From Actinomycetota bacterium (GTDB taxonomy: Bacteria > Actinomycetota > Geothermincolia > Geothermincolales > RBG-13-55-18), in the NCBI GenBank assembly GCA_014360645.1, contig JACIXD010000014.1, forward strand, positions 1-64,000: a stretch of 64,000 nt of DNA, in the 5' to 3' direction. A program made the position numbers and the translations under genes. The first letter of the stretch is position 1, and each line of letters opens with the position of its first letter. Shown here piece after piece: positions 53,823 to 63,499 of the stretch. The notes beneath the pieces are model-generated. The model made no database searches and was not told where the DNA came from. It saw only the letters and a program-made list of their open reading frames with translations.

Positions 53823-54227
53823 ATGGCCGCGGCCGTTTTCGAGGTCTCCACGTCCTCGCGCGCCCAGATGATGGACATCACCGCGAAGGTGCGCGAGGCG
53901 GTGAGGCGCGCGGGCATAAACGAGGGGATATGCGTGGTGTACGTCCCCCATACCACCGCCGGAGTCACGGTGAACGAGAACGCCGACCCGGCGGTGGCGA
54001 CCGATATCCTGGAGCACCTGGAGAAGCTGGTGCCCCGGGGCGGTTACCGGCACCGCGAGGGCAACGCCGATTCCCATATCAAGGCGAGCATGATGGGTTT
54101 CTCGCAAATAATTCCGGTGGAGTCCGGGGACCTCGCCCTGGGCACCTGGCAGGGGGTGTTCCTGTGCGAGTTCGACGGACCGCGCCGCAGGCGCGTGCGG
54201 GTGGAGGTGATCCCCGTTGTGCGCTGA
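53823..54227 (+). CDS. YjbQ/UPF0047 family protein
   Basis: A 134-residue protein of the YjbQ family, annotated elsewhere as secondary thiamine-phosphate synthase; its true role is uncertain. Family residues are [17 protein letters not shown] (47-63), [16 protein letters not shown] (about 78-93) and [16 protein letters not shown]. The histidines of these blocks form a metal site. ATG 53823 is chosen over the GTG three bases earlier. Its end overlaps the next gene by 11 bases. Confidence 0.93.
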   Translation: MAAAVFEVSTSSRAQMMDITAKVREAVRRAGINEGICVVYVPHTTAGVTVNENADPAVATDILEHLEKLVPRGGYRHREGNADSHIKASMMGFSQIIPVESGDLALGTWQGVFLCEFDGPRRRRVRVEVIPVVR

Positions 54228-55059
54228 CCTCCTCACCTTCACCAGCGACTTCGGCCTCGCGGAGGAATGGGTGGGAGTGGTCAAGGGGGTCATCCTCTCC
54301 ATAAACCCCGCCGCGGTCATCGTGGACATCGCCCACGACATCCCCCCCTTCGACATCGGGAAGGGCGCCTTCCTGCTCGCGGCGGCCCTCCCCCACATGC
54401 CGTTGGGGGTGCACCTGGCGGTGGTGGACCCCGGGGTGGGCACGCGCCGCCTGGCGGTGGCCCTGCAAGCGGCCAGGGGGGACATGCTGGTGGGGCCGGA
54501 CAACGGCCTCCTGATCCCCGCCGCGGAGAATTTGGGCGGCGTGACCGCGGCCTATTTCCTGGACAACCAGGAGTTCTTCCGCTCCCCCGTCCATCCCACC
54601 TTCCACGCGCGCGATATCTTCGCTCCCGTGGCGGCGCATCTCTCCCTGGGCGCCGACCCCAGGGACATGGGGTCCCCCATGGACCCCTGCGACCTCGTCC
54701 CGGCGCCCTGGGGGCGCGCCCGGGAGGGGGAGGGAGCGGTGTACGCCACGGTGGTGGACATCGACCGCTTCGGGTCCCTGCGCCTGAACGCCTACCCGGA
54801 ACAGGTCCGCTCGCTGGGATGCCGTGAGGGAGAGCGGGTGCTGCTGGGCCTGGGCGAGGAGGAAATGGAGGCGGTGTTCGCCGCGACCTTCGGGGAGGTG
54901 GAGGCGGGGGAGGTCCTCCTCTACGAGGATTCTTCCGGGGTGATGGCGGCGGGGGTCAACGGGGGCAGCCTCGCCTCCCGCACCCGAGCCCGCCCCGGGG
55001 ACGTGGTCGTGATCTACGCGTACGTGGAAACGCCCGAGGACCCCGGACAGATAGAATGA
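54217..55059 (+). CDS. SAM hydroxide adenosyltransferase (DUF62)
   Basis: A 280-residue enzyme that hydrolyses S-adenosylmethionine to adenosine and methionine. The N-domain has [46 protein letters not shown] and FHARDIFAP (about 5-150); the C-domain follows with [11 protein letters not shown] and NGGS. The start is TTG at 54217 inside the YjbQ gene, with GGAGGTG upstream; the pair is translationally coupled. Confidence 0.93.
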   Translation: MCADLLTFTSDFGLAEEWVGVVKGVILSINPAAVIVDIAHDIPPFDIGKGAFLLAAALPHMPLGVHLAVVDPGVGTRRLAVALQAARGDMLVGPDNGLLIPAAENLGGVTAAYFLDNQEFFRSPVHPTFHARDIFAPVAAHLSLGADPRDMGSPMDPCDLVPAPWGRAREGEGAVYATVVDIDRFGSLRLNAYPEQVRSLGCREGERVLLGLGEEEMEAVFAATFGEVEAGEVLLYEDSSGVMAAGVNGGSLASRTRARPGDVVVIYAYVETPEDPGQIE

Positions 55060-55204
55060 TCCTGCGGCCGGCCGCCTCATGCTCCGTAAGAGCCTCGGGG
55101 AGCGCACGTGTCCCCACCGGATGCCTTGCGCCGCGCCGCGACTGTCGCTAATGTAGTAGAGGCGTTTTTCGACGCGATGTCATTCCGACGTTGAGGAGGT
55201 CTCC

Positions 55205-55402
55205 ATGTCCCAGGAATGCAAGAATCACCGGGCCAATCTGGAGAAGTGCAACTGCACCTACGAGCCCTGTTCCCGCAAGGGTTACTGTTGCGAATGCCTG
55301 CACTACCACCGCCGCAACGGCGAGCTGCCGGCATGCTTTTTCCCGCCGGAGGTGGAGCGCACCTACGACCGCTCCGTCCGGCGCTTCATGGCCTGCCGCT
55401 GA
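55205..55402 (+). CDS. Small cysteine-rich DUF6485-type protein
   Basis: A 65-residue protein with eight cysteines: C5, C15, C17, C22, C28, C29, C31 and C44 (and C64 near the end), arranged as [21 protein letters not shown] and then ELPACFFP. I recognise this as the DUF6485 type, a small probable metal-binding protein of anaerobes with no known function. GAGGAGG lies before the ATG. It stands alone before the thiolase. Confidence 0.82.
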   Translation: MSQECKNHRANLEKCNCTYEPCSRKGYCCECLHYHRRNGELPACFFPPEVERTYDRSVRRFMACR

Positions 55403-55463
55403 GAGGGGCTTGGCCGCGTAGCAATCCCGGTTCGCTGCAGCAGACGAAGGCAAGGAGGGAGAG

Positions 55464-56639
55464 ATGGAAGAAGCTTACATCGCCAGCGCGTGCCGCACCG
55501 CCATCGGGAGGTTCGGAGGAAGCCTCAGGGGCGTCAAGACGGGCGAGCTGGTCCGCATCGTGGTGGATGAGGCGGTGAGGAGGGCGGGGATCTCCCCGCA
55601 GGAAGTGGACGAGGTCATCTTCGGACAGGTGGTGCCGCGCACCGACGAGAACTGCCTCGCCGCCAGGCTGGGAGCCCTCAGGGCGGGGTTGCCCTACACC
55701 GTTCCTGCGGCGGGGGTGATCAGGGGCTGCGGTTCGGGCATGCAGGCCCTCATCGACGCCGTGCGCGCCATCCGCGTGGGTGATTCCCGCGTGGTGGTGG
55801 CGGGGGGCGCCGAGAACATGAGTTCCATCCATTATTACAGCAACGACATGCGCTGGGGAAAGCGCATGCGCAACGGAGAGTTCGTCGACGGGCTGTGGGA
55901 GGTGCTGCATGACCCCTATAACGGCCTGATCATGGGGCTCACGGCGGAGAACATCGCGGAGCGCTTCGGGATCACCCGGGAGGAGCAGGACGCCTATGCC
56001 CTGGAGAGCCAGCGCCGCGCCCTGGCCGCCATCGCGGCGGGCAAGTTCAGGGAGGAGATCGTGCCCGTGGAGGTGAAGACCCGCAAGGGAGTGGAGGTCT
56101 TCGATACCGACGAGCATCCCACCGAGACCACCCTGGAGAAGCTGGCCTCCCTGCCCCCCGCCTTCAAGAAGGAGGGCACGGTCACCGCCGGCAACGCCTC
56201 CGGCATCAACGACGCCGCCGCCGCCCTGGTGCTCATATCCGGCGCGAGGGCGGAGGAGCTGGGGGTCAAGCCCCTGGCCAGGGTGCTCTCCTACGCCTAC
56301 GTGGGGGTGGACCCGGACATCATGGGGGTGGGGCCGGTTTACGCCATACCCAGGGCGCTGGAGAAGGCGGGCCTCAAGATGGAGGACATAGGGGCCATCG
56401 AGCTCAACGAGGCCTTTGCCTCCCAGGCCTACTACTGCATCCGGGAGCTGGGACTGAACCCGGAGATAACCAACATCTACGGGAGCGGCATCGCCCTGGG
56501 GCACCCGGTGGGGTGCACGGGCGCGCGTATCGTGGTCACGCTGCTCACCGCCATGAAGGAGCTCGACGCCCGCTACGGCCTGGCCTCGCTGTGCATCGGC
56601 GGCGGGCAGGGGATCGCCATGGTCGTCGAGCGCGCGTGA
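55464..56639 (+). CDS. Acetyl-CoA acetyltransferase (thiolase)
   Basis: A 391-residue thiolase. Nucleophile C89 lies in [11 protein letters not shown]347 in [12 protein letters not shown] and C377 in [16 protein letters not shown] is also present. It makes or cleaves acetoacetyl-CoA or longer 3-ketoacyl-CoA. It is monocistronic and ends in two hairpins. Together with the acyl-CoA dehydrogenase at 48154 it supports acyl-CoA turnover. Confidence 0.95.
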   Translation: MEEAYIASACRTAIGRFGGSLRGVKTGELVRIVVDEAVRRAGISPQEVDEVIFGQVVPRTDENCLAARLGALRAGLPYTVPAAGVIRGCGSGMQALIDAVRAIRVGDSRVVVAGGAENMSSIHYYSNDMRWGKRMRNGEFVDGLWEVLHDPYNGLIMGLTAENIAERFGITREEQDAYALESQRRALAAIAAGKFREEIVPVEVKTRKGVEVFDTDEHPTETTLEKLASLPPAFKKEGTVTAGNASGINDAAAALVLISGARAEELGVKPLARVLSYAYVGVDPDIMGVGPVYAIPRALEKAGLKMEDIGAIELNEAFASQAYYCIRELGLNPEITNIYGSGIALGHPVGCTGARIVVTLLTAMKELDARYGLASLCIGGGQGIAMVVERA

Positions 56640-56651
56640 CGGCGCGGACGT

Positions 56652-56677
56652 GCCGCCCCGTCGGGGGATGGGGCGGC
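56652..56677 (+). terminator. Hairpin after thiolase
   Basis: GCCGCCCC pairs with GGGGCGGC around a ten-base loop, 12 bases after the stop codon. No T run follows. Confidence 0.45.
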
Positions 56678-56685
56678 GGTGCGCC

Positions 56686-56720
56686 GGCGGCTCCCGGGAC
56701 GAGAAAAAAAGGGAGCCGCC
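56686..56720 (+). terminator. Second hairpin after thiolase
   Basis: GGCGGCTCCC and GGGAGCCGCC form a perfect 10-bp stem with a 15-base loop rich in A. It separates the thiolase from the B12 promoter. Confidence 0.5.
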
Positions 56721-56744
56721 CCGCCATGATCGTGAGTCGGCCGT

Positions 56745-56773
56745 TTGACCGCCCGCGGACGCGGTGTTAACAT
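56745..56773 (+). promoter_or_regulatory. Promoter of the B12 operon
   Basis: TTGACC (56745-56750), a 17-base spacer and TAACAT (56768-56773), immediately before the riboswitch. Confidence 0.75.
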
Positions 56774-56787
56774 TTCACTGCCCGTTC

Positions 56788-56962
56788 CTTGAAAGCGTCA
56801 TACGCATGCCTGACGGGTCCCGCGAGGGCCAAGAGGGAAGCCGGTGGGAGTCCGGCACGGTAGCGCCGCTGTGACTGGGGAGCGAAGCCCCGCTTATCCA
56901 CTGACGATACGTTGGGAAGGAGGGGCGGAACGAGGATCCAGGAGTCAGAAGACCTGCCCGGA
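56788..56962 (+). ncRNA. Cobalamin riboswitch
   Basis: The class I cobalamin aptamer is clear: GGGAAGCCGGTG (near 56834), ACGGTAGCGCCGCTGTGA (near 56858), CCACTGACGATACGTTGGGA (near 56897) and the B12-box-like GTCAGAAGACCTGCC (56944-56958). It binds adenosylcobalamin-type ligands and lowers expression of the genes that follow. The terminator at 57016-57047 is the likely expression platform. Confidence 0.95.
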
Positions 56963-57015
56963 AGGCGCCAGTAAGCTCTCCGCCTCAGGGAGAAACCTGG
57001 CGAGACGGGAAATAC

Positions 57016-57047
57016 GCCCCGCTCTTGGCGAGAGAGCGGGGCTTTTT
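57016..57047 (+). terminator. Intrinsic terminator of the B12 riboswitch
   Basis: A 10-bp perfect stem, GCCCCGCTCT with AGAGCGGGGC, a seven-base loop and five T residues (57043-57047). Placed between the aptamer and cobU, it would end transcription when B12 is bound. Confidence 0.92.
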
Positions 57048-57126
57048 GTGCGGTAAAGGTCGGGAGGAAAGAGGAGGGAGAAGAGGTGAGGCCGGGAGGG
57101 CCGCGAGGGAAGAGGAAAGGGGACGC

Positions 57127-57702
57127 ATGGCGGAAAAGCGCATGACCCTGGTGCTGGGGGGAGCGCGCAGCGGCAAGAGCGCCTTCGCCCAGAGGCTGGC
57201 CGCGGCGTCCGGCTCGAGGGTGTGCTTCCTGGCCACGGCGGAGGCGGGCGACGCGGAGATGGAGAAGCGCATTAGGAGGCACCGCGAGGCGCGCCCGGAG
57301 GAGTGGCTCACCCTGGAGCTGGGGGGAGGGACGGAGCTCCGCGAGCTCCCGCCGCGAGGAGCCCTGGTGCTCATGGACTGTTTCACGGTCTACCTCTCCA
57401 ACCTCATGGCGCGCCGAGGCCTCGACTGGCCGCCCGAGGAGGAGGAGCGCATGGACGAGGAGGAGGTCCTGCGCCGCATGGAGGAGGTGGAGGGGGAGGC
57501 CCTGGAGCTGGTGGAGCGCCTGCGGGACGCGGCCTCCGGGCTGGTATTGGTCTCCAACGAGGTGGGGATGGGCGTGGTGCCTCCCTACCGGCTGGGACGG
57601 GTTTTCCGCGACCTGGCGGGGAGGCTCAACCAGCGCCTGGCGGAGCGCGCGGACGAGGTCTTCCTGGTGGTGGCGGGCCTACCTCTTCGCCTGAAGGCGT
57701 GA
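57127..57702 (+). CDS. cobU: Adenosylcobinamide kinase/guanylyltransferase
   Basis: A 191-residue bifunctional enzyme that phosphorylates adenosylcobinamide and adds GMP. It has the P-loop GGARSGKS (11-18), MDCFTVYLSNLM, SNEVGMGVVPPYRLGRVFRDLAG (split over 150-172) and LNQRLAERADEVFLVVAGLP. ATG 57127 lies after a purine-rich leader (GAGGAAAGGGG). First gene of the B12 operon. Confidence 0.94.
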   Translation: MAEKRMTLVLGGARSGKSAFAQRLAAASGSRVCFLATAEAGDAEMEKRIRRHREARPEEWLTLELGGGTELRELPPRGALVLMDCFTVYLSNLMARRGLDWPPEEEERMDEEEVLRRMEEVEGEALELVERLRDAASGLVLVSNEVGMGVVPPYRLGRVFRDLAGRLNQRLAERADEVFLVVAGLPLRLKA

Positions 57703-57780
57703 GGGCGGAGTCGGGGGAGATAGATGACCGGTATCGGGTAAGTGACCGGCTTCGTGAAAGAAGGGAATGAGAGGAAGGAT

Positions 57781-58902
57781 ATGGGAAGACTTAAGGAGAC
57801 CTTGAACAGGATCGGAGAACCGGACGCGGAGGCGATGCGCGCGGCGTCGGAGCGTCAGGACCGGCTGACCAAGCCCGCCGGCGCCCTGGGTATGCTGGAG
57901 GAGATATCCATCAAGGTGGCGGGCATCATGGGAGAGGCGATGCCGCGCCCCGGGCGCAAGGTAGTGCTGGTCATGGCCGCCGACCACGGGGTCACCGCGC
58001 AGGGGGTGAGCCTCTACCCCCGCGACGTCACCGCCCAGATGCTGCACAATTTCCTCGCCGGGGGAGCGGCCATCAACGTGCTCGCCCGCCACGTGGGGGC
58101 GGAGGTGCGGGTGGTGGACGTGGGAGTCGCGGCGGACGTGGAGGCGGAGGGCCTCACGGTGCGCAAGGTGAGGCACGGCACCGCCGACCTCTCCCGCGGC
58201 CCGGCGATGTCCCGGGAGGAGGCGGTTGCCTGCGTGGAGGCCGGTATAGATATTGCAGAGGAGGAGCTGGCGGCGGGGGCCTCTTTTCTGGCTACCGGGG
58301 ACATGGGCATAGGGAACACCACCGCCGCCAGCGCCATCACCGCCGCGGTGACGGGCATGGATCCGCGCGAGGTGACCGGCCGGGGCACCGGGCTGGACGA
58401 CGAAGGCCTGGAGCGCAAGGTGGAGGTGATCAGGAGGGCCTTGGAATTGAACCGCCCCGACCCCTCCGACGCCCTGGACGTGCTGGCCAAGGTGGGGGGC
58501 CTGGAGATAGGAGCCATCGCCGGCGTTATGCTCGCCGCCGCCGCCGCCCGGAGGCCCGTGCTGGTGGACGGCTTCATCTCCGGAGCCGGAGCGCTCATTG
58601 CGGCGGGGCTGCACCCCCTGGCGACGCGCTTCATGCTCGCCTCTCACCTCTCGGTGGAGCGGGGACACGCCGTCATCCTCGAGCGCCTTGGCCTGCATCC
58701 CATCATCAGGGCGAACATGCGCCTGGGGGAGGGCACGGGAGCCGCGCTGGGCCTCACCCTGGTGGAGGCGGCGTTGAAGATACTCTCCGAGATGGCCACC
58801 TTCGAAGAGGCCGGCGTAAATGGGGTCAGCCCCGGACATGGGACATCACCGCTCGAAGAGGCGGTCGAACCGCACCGGAGGCGGAGCGAGGACCACCGGT
58901 AA
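57781..58902 (+). CDS. cobT: Nicotinate-nucleotide--dimethylbenzimidazole phosphoribosyltransferase
   Basis: A 373-residue enzyme that activates the lower-ligand base to its ribotide. Family marks are RQDRLTKPAGALGMLEEI, MAADHGVTAQGVS, GGAAINVLARH, GDMGIGNTTAASAI, TGRGTGLDD and ERLGLHPII...RLGEGTGAAL, with glutamates in ATFEEAGV near the C-terminus. AGAGGAAGGAT before ATG 57781 is preferred to the in-frame ATG at 57742. The C-terminal 30 residues are charged and probably disordered. Confidence 0.94.
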   Translation: MGRLKETLNRIGEPDAEAMRAASERQDRLTKPAGALGMLEEISIKVAGIMGEAMPRPGRKVVLVMAADHGVTAQGVSLYPRDVTAQMLHNFLAGGAAINVLARHVGAEVRVVDVGVAADVEAEGLTVRKVRHGTADLSRGPAMSREEAVACVEAGIDIAEEELAAGASFLATGDMGIGNTTAASAITAAVTGMDPREVTGRGTGLDDEGLERKVEVIRRALELNRPDPSDALDVLAKVGGLEIGAIAGVMLAAAAARRPVLVDGFISGAGALIAAGLHPLATRFMLASHLSVERGHAVILERLGLHPIIRANMRLGEGTGAALGLTLVEAALKILSEMATFEEAGVNGVSPGHGTSPLEEAVEPHRRRSEDHR

Positions 58903-59145
58903 AGACCTGGCGATGCGTGAACCGAACCCCGTGTTGACCGCGCGGCAGAGACGCGAGGGGGGAGGGAGAACGTGGTCAGCAGCGGAGAAAGCGAGGCGGG
59001 ATCGGCTCCAGCCTGCCGAATCCGCGGCATAAAAGCCGAGCGGAGATCGCAATGGACCGGATGGAACACATGAGGTGTAATGAGTAAAAGAGATGGCCTC
59101 GGCCACGGTGATGGAGGAAGCGGACGCCGCGGGAGGCGGTGGGGC

Positions 59146-59940
59146 ATGGGAGCCCTGAGCGACGCCTTCCGCTTCCTCACCGCGCTGCCCCTCCCTCAAC
59201 GCCGGGGAGACGAAGGAACGCTGGCGGCGTCGCTGTCGTATTTTCCCTTGGTGGGAGCGGTTATCGGAGGCGCCCTGGTGCTCACGGACTGGGCGTGCGG
59301 CCTGGCCTTCCCCCGCGCGACCCATTTCCTCTCCGCCGCCCTGGTGCTGGCGGTCTATGCCTTCCTCACGGGCGGGTTACACCACGACGGCCTCATGGAC
59401 GTCGCCGACGCTTTCTGGGGGAGGAGGTCGCGGGAGGAGAGGCTGCGCATCATGAAGGACGCGCGAGCAGGGGCCCTTGGCGTGACCGCCGTGGTGCTCT
59501 TTCTGCTGGTGGAGCTGGCCGCGCTATACGCCCTTCCCGCGCACGTGGATGCTTCCCCGGGGCGCCTGCGCTGGGCAGCGCTCCTGTCTTTCCCGGTGTT
59601 GGGGAGGTGGATGATGTGCTACCTCTGCGTGCGTTTTCCCTACGCGCGCGAGGAGGGCACGGGCGCGGTCTTCGTCAAGGAGGCCGCATATTCCAGCCTG
59701 GCGCCAGCGAGTGCGCTCACCCTGGCCGTGCTGGCGGGATGTTTCGTTTTTTTGGCCTGCGTTCCCATGCTCATCGCGGCGCTCTCCATCCTCGCCCTTG
59801 CCTTCGCCGAGGCGTCGGGAGGGTATTTCATGCGCGCCCTGGGGGGGGTCACCGGTGACTGCGTGGGGGCGGCGGCCATGTTCTGCGAGGCGCTCGTACT
59901 GCTGTTGCTGGCCAGCCGCCTACCGGAACTGCTCCTCTGA
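59146..59940 (+). CDS. cobS: Adenosylcobinamide-GDP ribazoletransferase (cobalamin synthase)
   Basis: A 264-residue membrane protein joining adenosylcobinamide-GDP to alpha-ribazole. It starts in the family way (ALSDAFRFLTALPLP), has LTGGLHHDGLMDVADAFWG, RIMKDARAGALGV, a middle part with several helices and ALGGVTGDCVGAA. ATG 59146 is chosen for this N-terminus; the frame from 59080 adds 22 Gly-rich residues. Confidence 0.92.
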   Translation: MGALSDAFRFLTALPLPQRRGDEGTLAASLSYFPLVGAVIGGALVLTDWACGLAFPRATHFLSAALVLAVYAFLTGGLHHDGLMDVADAFWGRRSREERLRIMKDARAGALGVTAVVLFLLVELAALYALPAHVDASPGRLRWAALLSFPVLGRWMMCYLCVRFPYAREEGTGAVFVKEAAYSSLAPASALTLAVLAGCFVFLACVPMLIAALSILALAFAEASGGYFMRALGGVTGDCVGAAAMFCEALVLLLLASRLPELLL

Positions 59941-60150
59941 ACGGGGAAGCCCCGGACAGGGGACATTTTTTCTCTGCGGGGGCTGTCACGGGTCCGGAAG
60001 CGTAAGCGCAAGCAAGACCCTCGCATCGCGGAGATCGCGGTGGGGGGGGCAGAAGCGGCCTGAACAGGAGAAAGAGGGACATGGTGCGCGGAAGAAGGTG
60101 CGTAGCGCAACGCCGGCCTCGCCCGGCGGCTACGGAAAGGTGAGGTGGTG

Positions 60151-61128
60151 ATGGGGCGCGCGGAAGAGCTCGAGCGCGGAAGATCTCGGCGCATCGCCGC
60201 CGCCTTCGCCCTGGACGCCCTCCTGGGGGATCCCGAGGGATACCCCCACCCCGTGCGCGTCATGGGCGCCTGGGTGGAAAGGCTGGAGCGTCGCCTGGGT
60301 CCCCGCGGCGCGGATGACCGCGGGGCACGCCTGCGCGGCTGTTTGCTGGCGGCCCTGGTGGCGGGCGGGAGCTGGGCGGCGGGACGTGCCTTGCTGGCGG
60401 GGCCCTGGCCGGGGGCAACGGAGACGCTGCTCCTGTACACCGCGTTTGCATGGAAGGACCTGGAAAGAAGCGCCCTGAAGGTAGCGGAGGCGCTGGAGAG
60501 GGGAGAGGTGGAGGCGGCGAGGTCCCGCCTGCGCGCGCTGGTGGGGAGGGACACGGAGGCGCTGGACGAGGGCGGGATCTGCCGGGCGGCGGTGGAGTCG
60601 GTGGCGGAGAACTACTGCGACGGGGTCCTCGCGCCGCTGCTCTGGGCGGCCGTGGGGGGAGCGCCGGCGGCGCTGGCCTTCAAGGCGGTGTCCACCATGG
60701 ATTCCATGCTCGGCCACAAGGACGAGCGCCACCTCCACCTGGGATGGTGCCCGGCGCGCCTGGACGACCTGGCCGTACTCGTCCCCGCCAGGATCTCCCT
60801 TCCCCTCATCTGGCTGTCCGCCCTGGCCTGCGGCCTTGACGCCGGGGCGGCCTGGAGGATAGGGATCAGGGACCGCAGGCGGCACGCCAGCCCCAACAGC
60901 GCCTACCCCGAGGCGGCCTTCGCCGGGGCCCTGGGGCTGGAGCTTGGGGGCGAGGTGGCCTACCGCGGAGAGACGTACCGGTATCCGACCATCGGCGAGG
61001 GGTCCAGGGAGGCCACTCCGGCGCACCTGCGGGAGGCGTTGAGGCTGCTGCGGGCGGCCTCGCTGCTGGGGCTGTGCCTGGCAATGGCGCTGGCATGGTG
61101 GAAGGAGAGAGGAGGGGGAGGAGCGTGA
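60151..61128 (+). CDS. cbiB: Adenosylcobinamide-phosphate synthase
   Basis: A 325-residue membrane protein attaching aminopropanol phosphate to adenosylcobyric acid. Marks are ALDALLGDPEGYPHPVRVMG (split), the signature VGRDTEALDEGGICRAAVESVAEN (split), DGVLAPLLWA, FKAVSTMDSMLGHK and RRHASPNSAYPEAA. ATG 60151 is chosen over two GTGs just upstream. Its TGA overlaps the GTG start of the next gene (GTGA). Confidence 0.94.
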   Translation: MGRAEELERGRSRRIAAAFALDALLGDPEGYPHPVRVMGAWVERLERRLGPRGADDRGARLRGCLLAALVAGGSWAAGRALLAGPWPGATETLLLYTAFAWKDLERSALKVAEALERGEVEAARSRLRALVGRDTEALDEGGICRAAVESVAENYCDGVLAPLLWAAVGGAPAALAFKAVSTMDSMLGHKDERHLHLGWCPARLDDLAVLVPARISLPLIWLSALACGLDAGAAWRIGIRDRRRHASPNSAYPEAAFAGALGLELGGEVAYRGETYRYPTIGEGSREATPAHLREALRLLRAASLLGLCLAMALAWWKERGGGGA

Positions 61129-62300
61129 GGGAGGGATTTCCCGCCCATGGCGGCGACCTGGAGTGGGCCGCGGAGCGCTACGGCCTCGACCCCCGGGATT
61201 TCCTGGACTTCAGCTCCAACCTGAACCCGCTGGGCCCTCCGGAGCGGGCCCTGGAGGCGGCGCGCGCCGCCCTGCGGGAGGTCGGCCGCTACCCCGAGCC
61301 GGACGCGGACAGGCTGAAGGCGGCCTTGGCCCGCTTCCTGGACCTTGACCGGAGGCTGCTCGTGCTGGGCAACGGGTCGAGCGAGCTCATCCACCACCTC
61401 TCACGTTGCGTGCTCTCGGAGGCGTTCCCCGCCGCCGGAGAGGTCGGACCGGGGGGCGGGGGAGCGGGGCGGCCGCCGGGTAGGGCGAGGGTGACGGTGG
61501 CGGTCCCCGCCTTCGGGGAATACGAGCGGGCGGCGCGCATCGCAGGCGCGGAGCCGTCCTTTCACGCGCTGCTGCCCGGTGACGGCTTTTCCCTGCGGCC
61601 GGAAACCCTTGCGGAGGAGGCAGCCCGCTCGCGGCTCACCTTCTTCTGTAACCCGGCCAGCCCCACGGGCAGGCTCTACCGCAGGAAGGAACTTCTGCCC
61701 GTCCTCGAGGCCTGCCGCGCTGCAGGAGGCATCCTGGTGGTGGACGAGAGCTTCATGTCCTTCTGTCCTCCGGGAGAGGCGGAGGAAGCCACCCTCCTCG
61801 AACACGCGGGGGAGGAGGGGCTTGCGGTGCTCTCCACCCTCACCAAGGTCTTCGCCCTGGCGGGACTGCGCGGCCCCGGATGGCTGGCGGGCCCCGAGGC
61901 CCTGATCTCGTACCTCGAGGAGAGGGCGGTGCCCTGGCGGGTCAACGTGGCGGCGGAGGCCGCGGCCATGGCCTCGCTGGAGGACGAGGGCTTCCTGGCG
62001 GAGACGCGCGCCGCGGTGGCGAGCTGGAGGGAGGAGCTGGCGGAAGGGCTCGCGGCCGCCGGCCTGTTCCACGTCTTCCCCTCGCGCACCAACTTCATCC
62101 TCCTGCGCCTCACCGGTGCGGAGGAGCGGGCGCGCGAGCTGGTGGACGCGCTGGGAAGGAGGGGGATACTGGTGCGCGACTGCGGGAACTTCCGGGGGCT
62201 GGGAGAGGGCTTTCTGCGGGTGGCGGTAAAGAGGCCGGAGGAGAACCGCCGCCTCCTGCGGGCGTTGGAGGAGGCGGCGGGGGAGCTGAAGATCCCCTGA
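61125..62300 (+). CDS. cobD: L-threonine-O-3-phosphate decarboxylase / HisC-like aminotransferase
   Basis: A 391-residue PLP enzyme of the CobD/histidinol-phosphate aminotransferase group. It begins FPAHGGDLEWAAERYG as CobD proteins do; PLP lysine K241 lies in TLTKVFALAGLRG, with CNPASPTG and VVDESFMSF. Context decides the call: it makes aminopropanol phosphate for CbiB. The start is GTG at 61125, with GGAGG just upstream and a 4-bp overlap with cbiB; the frame from 61074 is less likely. A Gly-rich insertion (about 106-120) is unusual. Confidence 0.86.
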   Translation: MREGFPAHGGDLEWAAERYGLDPRDFLDFSSNLNPLGPPERALEAARAALREVGRYPEPDADRLKAALARFLDLDRRLLVLGNGSSELIHHLSRCVLSEAFPAAGEVGPGGGGAGRPPGRARVTVAVPAFGEYERAARIAGAEPSFHALLPGDGFSLRPETLAEEAARSRLTFFCNPASPTGRLYRRKELLPVLEACRAAGGILVVDESFMSFCPPGEAEEATLLEHAGEEGLAVLSTLTKVFALAGLRGPGWLAGPEALISYLEERAVPWRVNVAAEAAAMASLEDEGFLAETRAAVASWREELAEGLAAAGLFHVFPSRTNFILLRLTGAEERARELVDALGRRGILVRDCGNFRGLGEGFLRVAVKRPEENRRLLRALEEAAGELKIP

Positions 62301-62505
62301 GGGCGCCTTTCGCGGATAGACCTTCCGCCGTCCGCGCCGGCAGGGAGGCCGGGCGACCGCTCCGAAGGCCTGCCTCGCCGGAGCGCAGGAGACGCTTTTT
62401 GTGAGCGCGGCCACGGGAGGGAGCGGCTCCCGCGCGGTAACGGGAAAGCGGCGGAGGAGAAGGAAAGAAAAGGAAAGGAAAGAAGGAAGACGGGAAGGAG
62501 GAGCG

Positions 62506-63435
62506 ATGCTGCGCAAAAGATCACTGCTGACGGTCCTGGCGTTGTGTATCCTGGCCGCGTCCCTGCTGTCGGGGTGTGGAGGATCGGAGAAAAAGGGGGA
62601 GGAGAGGAGCCCCGGCGTCTTCACCGACGACCTGGGGCGGGAGGTGACCCTGGAGGAAGCTCCCTCGCGTATAGTCTCCGTATCGCCAGCCTGCACCGAG
62701 ATCCTCTTCGCCCTCGGGCTGGGCGACAAGGTGGTCGGGGTCACAGAATACTGCGACTATCCCGAGGAGGCGCTGGAGAAGGAGAAGATCGGCACCTTTA
62801 CCACCCCCAGCCTCGAAGCCATCGTGGCCCTGAATCCGGACCTGGTGCTGGCCACTGGCGGCGTGCAGGCGGAGGTGCTGGGGCGCATGGAGGAGCTGGG
62901 ACTCACCGTCTATGCCGTCAACCCCACCACCTTCGACGAGACCCTGGCCACCATCCTGGAGGTGGGCGAGATCACCGGCACCACGCGGCGCGCCGAAGAG
63001 ATCGTCACCGACATGAACCAGAGAGCGGTGGAGGTGGCCCGGCGGGTGAACGAGATGGAGGCCCGAGGCAAGGCTAGGCCCCGCGCCTTCTTCGAGATCT
63101 ACTATGAGAACAACGTGTGGACGGTGGGGAAGGGGAGCATCATCTCCAACCTCATCCGCCTGGCGGGGGGAGAGAACATCGGGGACATGGAGTCAGGCGA
63201 CTACTACGAGTTCAGCGTGGAGGCGCTCATGTCCCAGAACCCGCAGGTCTACCTGGTGGGAAGCGGGTCCATGTTCGAACCCGGAGACATCACCTCCCGC
63301 CCGGGTTGGGACCGCATGGACGCGGTGCGGGACGGCAGGGTCTATGTCATCGAGGAGAACCTGCTCTACCGCACGGGGCCGCGGCTCATCGACGGCCTCG
63401 AGGCCATTCACGCGGCCCTCTACCCGGAGGATTGA
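62506..63435 (+). CDS. btuF: Corrinoid ABC transporter substrate-binding lipoprotein
   Basis: A 309-residue lipoprotein with lipobox LLSGC (C24) and a class III periplasmic-binding fold: VFTDDLGREVTLEEAPSRIVS, SPACTEILFALGLGDKVVGVTEYCDYP, LVLATGG and VYVIEENLLYRTGPRLIDGL. Iron-siderophore binders share the fold, but the B12 operon context favours corrinoids. AAGGAGGAG lies before ATG 62506. The BtuC-type permease follows. Confidence 0.88.
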   Translation: MLRKRSLLTVLALCILAASLLSGCGGSEKKGEERSPGVFTDDLGREVTLEEAPSRIVSVSPACTEILFALGLGDKVVGVTEYCDYPEEALEKEKIGTFTTPSLEAIVALNPDLVLATGGVQAEVLGRMEELGLTVYAVNPTTFDETLATILEVGEITGTTRRAEEIVTDMNQRAVEVARRVNEMEARGKARPRAFFEIYYENNVWTVGKGSIISNLIRLAGGENIGDMESGDYYEFSVEALMSQNPQVYLVGSGSMFEPGDITSRPGWDRMDAVRDGRVYVIEENLLYRTGPRLIDGLEAIHAALYPED

Positions 63436-63499
63436 GCGCGCCGCGCGGCGGTGATGCGCGAAGGGCCCGGCATGGCGGCAAGGTGAAAGCGGGAAGGAC

